From positions 682,001 to 746,000 of the forward strand of contig JACTVC010000012.1 in assembly GCA_018417955.1 (NCBI GenBank): a stretch of DNA of 64,000 nt. Direction: 5' to 3'. Both the position numbers and the translations under genes were made by a program. This DNA is from Laccaria trichodermophora. Taxonomy: Eukaryota; Basidiomycota; Agaricomycetes; Agaricales; Hydnangiaceae. The notes under the pieces were generated by a model. It did not search any database. It was not told the origin of the DNA and saw nothing but the letters and a program-made list of their open reading frames with translations. Below, in pieces: positions 22,701 to 31,497 of the stretch. Every line of letters begins with the position of its first letter. Within the stretch, counting starts at the first letter, position 1.

Positions 22701-22892
22701 ATGTTCATCAAGCATGTTCTTGGTGTGGGTGAAAAACATAGAGGACTGTATGGAGATACAGAGGCATTTTATGCAACAGTGGAACAACAGGGAAGATTGA
22801 CTTTACATTTTCATATGCTACTTTGGATCAAAGGAGCTTTAACTCCTCAGGAAATCAGAGATAAAATCATGGATCCTTTTTCAGACTTTTAA
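19703..22892 (+). pseudogene. Helitron Rep-helicase gene fragment: N-terminal and Rep regions only, frameshifted
   Basis: An 868-codon frame (19561-22167) is followed by a 259-codon frame (22113-22892) continuing the same protein. Together they are colinear with the N-terminal half of the 2330-residue Rep-helicase at 41584-48576 at roughly half to two-thirds identity. Visible parts: five 19-residue Lys/Glu-rich tandem repeats (HQEKSPEKYKASHLDAVKK type, 20809-21112), a Cys-rich region (CAVCGQL...ICQICYKA), the segment ending NNPQLFPQMFPW, then the Helitron_like_N domain through the HUH motif GRLTLHFHMLLW. The frame break near 22125 is explained by about 13 missing bases at an LFPYG motif. The fragment stops at MDPFSDF, 10 bp before the inverted 116-bp repeat. 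It therefore lacks the two-Tyr motif and the helicase and cannot be autonomous. The first 47 codons of the ORF before 19703 come from the repeat and flank. Confidence 0.88.
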
Positions 22893-22902
22893 AAGAAAAT
22901 AG

Positions 22903-23018
22903 TTACGAGTCCTCTGAGTTTACGAAGAGACTCGTTTATTACCCGGGATATCAAGACTTTTTTCAGCGCGGTAACGCTGAAATTTGACTTTCTCCCACGA
23001 AAGTGATTTCTTCCCACG
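22903..23018 (-). repeat. 116-bp Helitron-complex repeat, copy b (inverted)
   Basis: Begins TTACGAGTCCTCTGAG and ends CCCACG. It forms the outermost end of the left arm and abuts the truncated Rep gene after a short A-rich stretch. No target-site duplication is apparent on comparing its flank with those of copies a and c. Confidence 0.92.
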
Positions 23019-23239
23019 ATCAGCTGCCTGCTTGGCATTGACGGCTTTGCTAGTCTACTTTACTATTCCTTACTTATCACTTGCTTTTAGTCCTACCCAA
23101 GTTGTCATTAATGTAGGTAGCTAAGGGACTGCCCTATTTGACTGTCAGACTGTAACATATGATTATATTGCCTCTATTTTCACATTTATGTAACTATAGT
23201 TCTTTACATTGAAAATATAATGATTAAGGTCATGACAAT

Positions 23240-26190
23240 TTTTGTGGCATATTTTTAGGAAGTGTGTGGGTATCCGAACGAGCCCTCAATCACAGAAAAT
23301 GGGGCATATTGAGGCCCTGGGGAGCTGTGAGCATATGGGCAAAAAAGCGAAAATACACACTCACCTAGCTCCATGAGACCTCAACCTTTTTGTAAGCGGC
23401 TTTGGGGAGCGTCTTCACGGAGTGTGGAGGTATCCGAACGAGCCCTTGACCACAGAAAACGAAGCAGATTGAGGCCCTGGGGAGTTGTGAGCATATATGC
23501 AAAAAAGCGAAAATACACACTCACCTAGCTCCACGAGACCTCAACCGTTTTGTAAGCGGTTTTGGAGAGCGTCTTTACGGAGTGGAGGGGTATCCGAACG
23601 AGTCTTTGATCACGAAAATTGAAGCAGATTGAGGTCCTGGGCAGTAGTGAGCACAAGGGGCAAAATAGCGAAAATACAAACTTACCTAGCTCCACAAGAC
23701 CTCACCCGTTTTGTAAGCGGTTTTCGGGAGCATCTTCCCGGAGTGAAGGGGTATCCGAACGAGTTTTCGATCACGAAAATCGAAGCAGATTGAGGTCCTG
23801 GGCAGTTGTGAGCACAAGGGGAAAAAGAGCGAAAATACAAACATACTTAGCTCCATGAGACCTCAACTGTTTTGTAAGCGGTTTTGAGGAGCGTCTTCAC
23901 GGAGTGTAGGGGTATCCGAACGAGCCTTCGATCACGAAAATCGAAGCAGATTGAGGTCCTGGGCAGTTGTGAGCAAAAGGGGAAAAAGAGCGAAAATACA
24001 AACATACTTAGCTCCATAAGACATCAACCGTTTTGTGAGCGGTTTTCGGGTGCCTCTTCACGGAGTGTATGGGTATCCGAACGAGTCTTTGATCACAAAA
24101 ATCGAAGCAGATTTGGGTCCTGGGGAGTTGTGAGCATAAGAGCAAAAGAGCGAAAATGGAAACTGACCTAGCTCCACGAGATCTCACCCGTTTTGTAAGC
24201 GGTTTTGGGGAGCGTCTTAGTGGAGTGTAGGGGTATCCGAACGAGTCCTTGATCACAAAAATCGAAGCAGATTGAGTTTCTGGGGAGTTGTGAGCATAAG
24301 GGCAAAAGAGCAAAAATGGAAACTGACCTAGCTCCACAAGACCTCAACCGTTTTGTAAGCGGTTTTGAGGAGCGTCTTTGCGGAGTGTAGGGGTATCCGA
24401 ACGAGTCTTCGATCACGAAAATCGAAGCAGATTGAGGTCCTAGGCAGTAGTGAGCATAAGAGCAAAAGAGCGAAAATGGAAACTGACCTAGCTCCACGAG
24501 ATCTCACCCGTTTTGTAAGCGGTTTTGAGGAGCGTCTTTGCGGAGTGTAGGGGTATCCGAACGAGTCTTCGATCACGAAAATCGAAGCAGATTGAGGTCC
24601 TAGGCAGTAGTGAGCATAAGAGCAAAAGAGCGAAAATGGAAACTGACCTAGCTCCACGAGATCTCACCCGTTTTGTAAGCGGTTTTGGGGAGCGTCTTAG
24701 TGGAGTGTAGGGGTATCCGAACGAGTCCTTGATCACAAAAATCGAAGCAGATTGAGTTTCTGGGGAGTTGTGAGCATAAGGGCAAAAGAGCGAAAATGGA
24801 AACTGACCTAGCTCCACAAGACCTCAGCCGTTTTGTAAGCGGTTTTGAGGAGCGTCTTTGCGGAGTGTAGGGGTATCCGAACGAGTCTTCGATCACGAAA
24901 ATCGAAGCAGATTGAGGCCCTAGGCAGTAGTGAGCACAAGGGGCAAAATAGCGAAAATACAAACTTACCTAGCTCTACGAGACCTAAGCCATTTTGTAAG
25001 CGGTTTTTGGGAGCATCTTCCCGGAGTGAAGGGGTATCCGAACGAGTTTTCGATCACGAAAATCGAAGCAGATTGAGGTCCTGGGCAGTTGTGAGCACAA
25101 GGGGAAAAAGAGCGAAAATACAAACTTACCTAGCTCCATGAGACATCAACCGTTTTGTGAGCGGTTTTCGGGTGCCTCTTCACGGAGTGTAGGGGTATCC
25201 GAACGAGTCTTCGATCACAAAAATCGAAGCAGATTTGGGTCCTGGGGAGTTGTGAGCATAAGGGCAAACGAGCGAAAATGGAAACTGACCTAGCTCCACG
25301 AGATCTCACCCGTTTTGTAAGCGGTTTTGGGGAGCGTCTTAGCGGAGTGTAGGGGTATCCGAACGAGTCCTTGATCACAAAAATCGAAGCAGATTGAGTT
25401 TCTGGGGAGTTGTGAGCATAAGGGCAAAAGAGCGAAAATGGAAACTGACCTAGCTCCACAAGACCTCAGCCGTTTTGTAAGCGGTTTTGAGGAGCGTCTT
25501 TGCGGAGTGTAGGGGTATCCGAACGAGTCTTCGATCACGAAAATCGAAGCAGATTGAGGCCCTAGGCAGTAGTGAGCACAAGGGGCAAAATAGCGAAAAT
25601 ACAAACTTACCTAGCTCTACGAGACCTAAGCCATTTTGTAAGCGGTTTTTGGGAGCATCTTCCCGGAGTGAAGGGGTATCCGAACGAGTTTTCGATCACG
25701 AAAATCGAAGCAGATTGAGGTCCTGGGCAGTTGTGAGCACAAGGGGAAAAAGAGCGAAAATACAAACTTACCTAGCTCCATGAGACATCAACCGTTTTGT
25801 GAGCGGTTTTCGGGTGCCTCTTCACGGAGTGTAGGGGTATCCGAACGAGTCTTCGATCACAAAAATCGAAGCAGATTTGGGTCCTGGGGAGTTGTGAGCA
25901 TAAGGGCAAACGAGCGAAAATGGAAACTGACCTAGCTCCACGAGATCTCACCCGTTTTGTAAGCGGTTTTGGGGAGCGTCTTAGCGGAGTGTAGGGGTAT
26001 CCGAACGAGTCCTTGATCACAAAAATCGAAGCAGATTGAGGTCCTGGGGAGTTGTGAGCATAAGGGCAAAAGAGCGCAAATGGAAACTGACCTAGCTCCC
26101 CGCAACCTCAACCATTTTGTAAACGGTTTTGGGGAGCATCTTCACAGAGTGTGGGGCTATCCAAACGAGCTCAAGATCATGAAAATCGAA
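23240..26190. repeat. 160-bp minisatellite, left array (about 19 units)
   Basis: Each unit carries GTATCCGAACGAG, then a 'gatcac-aaaatcgaagcagatt' phrase, GTTGTGAGCA, and an inverted ACCGTTTTGTAAGCGGT-type stem. Unit starts are 160-162 bp apart, from 23268 to the diverged end unit at 26157. The block 24845-25486 is repeated as 25487-26128 with nearly no change, giving the 642-bp excess over the right arm. Since 160 is not a multiple of 3, the roughly 109-codon frames found in many units are not a repeated protein. Confidence 0.95.
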
Positions 26191-27640
26191 GCCGCATTGA
26201 CAGAGAACTTTCATTGTGTTTGGACTAGCCAAGACAGCAATGCACCAGCAAAATGAATTACACACAGCCACATGAGCAAGTTCAAAAAATGATGATGCAC
26301 GAACATTTCCCGATCATTTGATGGGGGAAAGTTTCGTGCGTCATAGAAATCTGTGATGTGTCAAAAGAACAAGATCTGATAACTCAGATCTAAAACTTCA
26401 ATCTGTGCATCCTGATCTGTTTTGATGGTATCACCATCGATAGACCACTGCCTGCCTTGTTACAAGTTCTTTGAGTTCATGAAGAGACTCGCTTTGAAAG
26501 CGACATCTAAATGGACCTACATCATATATTAATAGCATGCAGCCAAGACAATGATGGGTGCACAGAGATCGTATGGTCAAGCTGGTGTATTGATCTGTGA
26601 GATGAATGTGGTAGACATGTGGCACTCAAATCATTTGGGCTAGCCAAGATGGTGACAAGCATGCAAACAAGACAGACAACATGTGGTAGATATGTTGTAT
26701 GAATTGTTTTGACTGGCCAAGACAATGAAGAGTGTGCAGCAAATGACAAGGCACACACAGCGAAAGAGAGGGTGCTGTGGGAAGTTGAAGTTGCACAGCC
26801 TTGGAGTGAAGAGCAAGAATCAATGACGCACGAACATTTCCCGATCATTTGATGGGGGGAAGGTTCGTGCGTCATCGGAATCCATGATGGCCACACAGCC
26901 TTGGTACAAATCTCATGATTTTATGATACACAAACATTTTCCAATCATTTGATGGGGGAAGTTTTGTGCATCATTAGAATTAGTGATGCCAAGAGCACAA
27001 TAGATCAGAGATGATCCATGTCGTTTTTTCAACCATTTAATTGTATTTTTTTACCAGGAACATAACATCACCATGACCACGGAAATGAGGAGTACCTGTT
27101 ACAAAAAAAATCATGTCATTTGGATCAAAACTCACTGAGTTATACATGAATCTTTATTTATTACCGAAAATGGTAAGTGATCAGAGATCTACTATGACAC
27201 ACGAAACTGTCCCCCATCAAACGATCGGGAAATGTTCGTGCATCATCGCTTCTTGAGTTCCCAGTGTTGCCTAAAGAAAAATGCATAACTTTACCAAATC
27301 AAGTCCAATCCTGATGAAATAAAATGCAGAAAAAATGTAAAATTTCAGGAGTCATGATTGTATACAATTCATTGAAACATATTATGTAAGAAGGTCAAAT
27401 TTAAAATAAACATACATTTTCAAAGAGAAATCTGAAGCTCACCAACATAAAATCTAAACTAAATGAAAAAAAAACCAAGAAAAAATATAGTGTGTTTTTG
27501 AGTATATTATGTAATAAAAGCTGTATGCACAAATAGACATATGTGTGCACAAATCAAGCCAATGCAAGCTTTTTTCAATGAAGACATAACAATAAATGAG
27601 CATAAAATCAGAGAAAATGACTGATGGTGTTGGGGTGTTG
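26191..27640. other. Left-arm region with 53-bp inverted repeats and diverged 20-bp motifs
   Basis: 53-bp inverted repeats ATGACGCACGAA...TTCGTGCGTCAT (with changes) lie at 26292-26344, 26823-26875 and 27194-27246, and a decayed one at about 26924-26973. Diverged 20-bp motifs (TTTGGACTAGCCAAGAC near 26220, others near 26632 and 26704) accompany them. The block at 26540-26900 matches the reverse complement of 7020-7400 with many transitions. A partial relative of the 116-bp repeat lies near 26465-26510 (gagttcatgaagagactcg). No gene. Confidence 0.7.
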
Positions 27641-29560
27641 CTCACTGATGGTGGCCAGGGCACATTTCTAAATAAGGAAATATGTGCTTTTTCACAGGTA
27701 AAATAGCAATAAAATGGCAGAGAAATCAGAAAAAATTGAGGGTGGTGTTTACTGCTGGTAATGATGTTGGAGGTTGTTTTCAGGGTCCAGGGCACATTTC
27801 CAAATATAGTAAAATAGCCAAAAATATCCAGGAAATAGCCAGAAAATCATAAAAAAATGGAGGATAGTGGTGATAACCTTGGGTAATGTTGTCAGGGTTC
27901 AGAGGATAGTCCCATCATGGTAATATAACCAGAAATAGCCAGAAAATCAGAAAGAAATGAGGGATGGTGCTTATTGCCAGACATAACCTTGGGTAATATT
28001 GTCAGGGTCTAGAGTCTAGTTCTAAATAGAATAATATAAACTCAAAAATAGCCAGAAAATAGCTAGAAAATCAGAAAAAAATGGGGGATGGCACCCATTG
28101 CAGTGATAACATTAGGTAATGTTGTCAGGGTCCAGTTCTGAATATGGTAATATCTCCAAAAAAGCCAGAAACTGTTAGAAAATGAGAAAGAAATGGAGGA
28201 TGGTGCTTATTGCTGATGATAACATTGGGTAAGCTGCTGGTAATGATATTGGAGGTTGTTTTCAGGGTCTAGGGTGCATTTCCAAATATGCTGAAATAGC
28301 CAAAAATATCCAGAAAATGGCCAGAAAATCAGAAAAAAATGGAGGATAGTGGTGATAACCTTGGGTAATGTTGTCAGAGTTCAGAGGATAGTCCCAATAT
28401 GATGAAATAGTCAGAAAATAGTCAGAAAATCAGAAAGAAATAAGTCATGGTGCTTATTGCCAGACATAACCTTGGGTAATATTGTCAGGGTCTAGAGTCT
28501 AGTTCTAAATAGAATAATATACACCTAAAAATAGCCAGAAAATAGCTAGAAAATCAGAAATAAATGGGGGATGGCACCCATTGCAGTAATAACATTGGGT
28601 AATGTTGTCAGGGTCTAGTTCTGAATATGGTCATATATCCAAAAAAGGCCAGAAAACTGTTAGAAAATCAGAAAGAAATGGAGGATGGTGTTTATTGCCA
28701 GTGATAACATTGAGTAACATTGTCAGAGTCCAGGTTCTAGTTCCAAATAGAGTAATATGGTCAAGAATCAGAAAAAAATGGGACATGGTGCTTATTGCTG
28801 GTGATATCATTGGGTAACATTGTCAGGGTCCAGAGTCTAGTTCTAAATATGGTAATATAACAAAAAATAGCTAGAAAATGGGCAAAAAAATCAGAAAAAA
28901 ATGGTGGATGGTGCTCATTGCTGTGATAATGTTTGGTAATGTTGTCAGGGTCAAGGGTCCAGTTCCAAATATGGTAATAGATCAAAAAAATGTAAGAAAA
29001 TAGTGAAAAAATTGAAAAAAAAAGTTTGAATGGTATATAGAATGTCATGCACTATCTTCAGAGTCCATACAAAAAAAGACAATATCATCTACTTTGACTA
29101 AAAATTGGAGAAAACAAAGCACAGAATAATTTGTCTATTAGGGCCCATGTAATGGGATGTTGGGATAATGGTCACATGACCACTTACAAAAAATATTCAA
29201 CAAATGGAAGTTGTAGCACTACACTGTAAAGTGCTGCTGTTGTAGAGATAAGCTAACTTTGTAGTCTATGTTTGACATCTGCAGTCTTTTATTGTATATC
29301 AGTAAACTTTGTAGTATAAGTTTGCTAAAGTGTTCAGGGTACGGAGCAGACATCCAAATATGGTAATCCATTTAAAATAGTCATAAAATGTCAAAGAAAT
29401 GAGTGAAAATTGAAGAATGGTGCTTATTGTTAGTAATGATGTTAGGTAACAGTTTCAGGCTTTAGGGTAGACTTCCAAATATGGTAACCTACTTGCATAT
29501 AATCAGAAAATCAGCAAAAAATGAGAAAAACATAGAAATGTTTTCATTGATGATGACGAT
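27640..29560. repeat. AT-rich imperfect tandem repeats, left arm
   Basis: Imperfect units of about 100-140 bp carry phrases such as 'ggtaatgttgtcagggtc', 'tagttctaaatatggtaatat', 'agccagaaaatcagaaa' and 'gatggtgcttattgc'. At least nine units are visible between 27880 and 28960, with more diverged ones on each side. Mirrored at 35653-37573 in the right arm. No coding features were recognised. Confidence 0.75.
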
Positions 29561-29713
29561 GCTGGGGTAATTTGTTTAGAATCCAAAAGAAGACTTATAT
29601 AGAAACATTTACTTGTTTGTTTGTGATAAAAATGTACCCAGAAAAACAGAAAAAAGGAGAAAAAGTAGAAATTGGTTTCTATTGCCTTTGCAAAAAAAGG
29701 AGGACTCGTTTCT

Positions 29714-29742
29714 GCCATGCTTGCAATGGCCTCTTACACAAG
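29714..29742 (+). terminator. Internal Helitron-type 3' terminus (hairpin plus 12 nt, CAAG)
   Basis: Hairpin GCCATGCTTGCAATGGC (5-bp stem) followed by 12 nt ending CAAG, then T. It is the same structure as at 31252-31280 but with an A-T instead of a G-C pair in the stem. It overlaps the first codons of the protease ORF. Confidence 0.6.
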
Positions 29743-30985
29743 TGATATTACAAATCTTCGCTATACAGGCAATCTACCTGGATCAATTAATGGAAAACTA
29801 CGTAATGCTATTTTACGTCAATATCAACAACTTAAAGGAAGAGGATACTGCCCAGAGAATGTAATGGGACCCATCAGATGGAGTGAGGTATATCCTATGC
29901 AAACTTTTCAAGTTATAACTGACAGTTCATGGCAAGTTATTAATAAATCATCTAAGGATGGTTTGTTATCTGTCAAATTGACTAATGAAGTGAATACTGA
30001 AACAAATAAAATAAACAAAAAATTATGTGGATCTTTTATTCCTGCCCAAGGATCTAATATGATTAAGACTAATTTGAAGAGAAAGTCTGCTGATGATCCA
30101 GAAATTGAGGAGCCAAAAAAGAAAAAAGTTAGAACTAGTTTTGGCCCTACACCTGAAGTTCCCATTGGACTTGTTTGGGACTCTGTTGATTACAGCTGTT
30201 CATATGACTCACTTTTTACAATTTTATGTGAGATCTGGATTTACAATCCAAGAAACTGGACAAAAGCATTTTATACATTTAGTAATCAGGGCAAACTGTT
30301 AGCAGATGGATACAAAAAAGTTATTAGAAGTATAGATACTCTAGAAAATATTCGAAATGAAGTTCGTAGATCACTCAAACATGATAACCCAGTATTATTT
30401 CCAGATGGAGCTACTGGAACTGACATTCGTGATCTACTTTACTATTTCTTCACATCAGATCATAGTGTCTCTTTGGGTTACAGAAGGTCATCATGCATTG
30501 GATGCAACAACAATCATGATATGGATAATCCTCCAGAAAGAGTTATGTCAGTTTTAGATGGAACTTACAAATCAATCAATGATTGGTTACAGCATTGGCT
30601 AGAGGAACCTAGTATATGTGACTGTGGCTCTCCCACAATTATCAAAAGGATATATGATCAGCCCCCTTCACTACTTGCATTCAGTTTAAATACTTCAAGA
30701 GTAGCAATAAGCAAGTCTATTCATATCAAGGGAATAAATGGAAGATCTACAATTCTACCATTAAGAGGTATTATTTATTCTGGTGGCTTTCATTTCACTG
30801 CTTATGTGATCACTCCTGGAAAAGAGGTGTGGTATCATGATGGTATGACAACAAGAAGAAATTGCATCAAAAAGGGCCATCTTAATGAGTTCACAGAGGA
30901 TGCACTCAAATCTTGCAGAGAAAAAAATTCAAATGGAGCACTTTTTGAAAGACAAGCAGTCACAGTAATTTATTCAAAGAAATAA
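29717..30985 (+). CDS. Ubiquitin-specific-protease-like (C19-type) cysteine protease carried by the Helitron, left-arm copy
   Basis: The frame is open from 29669, but the first ATG is at 29717, giving 422 residues. Numbering from TTG 29672 (437 residues): an N-terminal region of unknown role, a basic nuclear-localisation-like run KKKKVR at 149-154, and a Cys box WDSVDYSCSYDSLFTIL with candidate nucleophile Cys176. Paired cysteines C275-x2-C278 and C316-x-C318 follow, like the zinc-binding fingers insertion of USPs. A His box GGFHFTAYVI (His374) then VWYHDGM (Asp390) completes a Cys-His-Asp triad in the USP order. Deubiquitinase or deSUMOylase activity is inference. Proteases of another type (OTU) are known from some Helitron-like elements, so a transposon-borne role is plausible. 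It lies between two Helitron-type 3' termini (29742 and 31280) and is identical to the copy at 34228-35496. Confidence 0.75.
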   Translation: MLAMASYTSDITNLRYTGNLPGSINGKLRNAILRQYQQLKGRGYCPENVMGPIRWSEVYPMQTFQVITDSSWQVINKSSKDGLLSVKLTNEVNTETNKINKKLCGSFIPAQGSNMIKTNLKRKSADDPEIEEPKKKKVRTSFGPTPEVPIGLVWDSVDYSCSYDSLFTILCEIWIYNPRNWTKAFYTFSNQGKLLADGYKKVIRSIDTLENIRNEVRRSLKHDNPVLFPDGATGTDIRDLLYYFFTSDHSVSLGYRRSSCIGCNNNHDMDNPPERVMSVLDGTYKSINDWLQHWLEEPSICDCGSPTIIKRIYDQPPSLLAFSLNTSRVAISKSIHIKGINGRSTILPLRGIIYSGGFHFTAYVITPGKEVWYHDGMTTRRNCIKKGHLNEFTEDALKSCREKNSNGALFERQAVTVIYSKK

Positions 30986-31251
30986 TTGTTGAAATATATT
31001 ATTTATTATATGATGAATTAAAAATATTTTTTGGTCAAGTTACCTTCTTAAAATTATATGAGCTAGCCAGATAAAAATAAAATATTACAAAATATATTAA
31101 AACAATAAGGACATAACAGATTCAAAAAAAATACTATATATATATTAGAAAATATTTGAATTTTTAAAGCTATATAAATTAATGTAAACATTGATAATTT
31201 GCATTGACTGCTTAAATAAAACTGGCTAATAAAAGGAGAGGACTCGTATCT
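30986..31251. other. AT-rich 3' flank of the protease gene
   Basis: Strongly AT-rich (poly-TATA and long A/T runs) and without open frames. It separates the protease stop from the terminal hairpin of the element. Mirrored at 33962-34227. Confidence 0.6.
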
Positions 31252-31280
31252 GCCGTGCTTGCAACGGCCTCTGACACAAG
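31252..31280 (+). terminator. Helitron-type 3' end of the left element
   Basis: Hairpin GCCGTGCTTGCAACGGC, then CTCTGACACAAG. The stem is 5 bp and the distance from hairpin to terminus is 12 nt, which is standard for Helitrons. The terminal four bases are CAAG rather than the usual CTRR, followed by T, as expected for insertion between A and T. Homology with the right arm ends at 31281. Confidence 0.65.
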
Positions 31281-31281
31281 T

Positions 31282-31497
31282 CTCTAGCCTAGCACCCCCA
31301 TTTCCAAATTTCTTGTCCGGATCCGTATCTATCGTTTAGCAGGAATTTCAGGGGTCCTCATATACCCCACCACCCAAAACGATGACGCACATTCACTTCC
31401 CATCAATGTGATCAGGAAGTGAATGTGCGTCATCGGAAGGCACAAGAAGCAAGGAAAGGCACAAACAATGATGTACATTCACTTCCCGATCAATGCG
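31282..31497. other. Spacer segment with a near-perfect palindrome
   Basis: 31381-31434 forms a 20-bp stem GATGACGCACATTCACTTCC with its complement around a 14-nt loop. A half-site copy (GTACATTCACTTCCCGATCA) lies at 31474. No gene apart from the tail of the dioxygenase fragment that follows on the minus strand. Confidence 0.7.

Larger units (their letters stand above)
22903..31281. repeat. Left arm of giant inverted repeat (8379 bp)
   Basis: Reverse-complement match to 33932-41668. Paired coordinates sum to 65213 over the inner part and 64571 over the outer part. The 642-bp difference is a block of four minisatellite units present only in this arm. All open frames of the two arms translate identically; one visible difference is a C/T within the terminal hairpin. 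From the outside in, the arm holds the 116-bp repeat, a 160-bp minisatellite, short inverted repeats, AT-rich repeats and the protease gene. Confidence 0.97.

Noticed and set aside
24008..25604. Series of 104-109-codon minus-strand frames spaced 160 bp apart
   Set aside because: They are the same minisatellite unit read in shifting frames; the period is not a multiple of three and there is no conserved start context.
29672..29716. TTG or GTG starts for several frames (also 7690, 3809, 18030, 51254)
   Set aside because: Eukaryotic genes; starts were moved to ATG codons or treated as internal exon edges.
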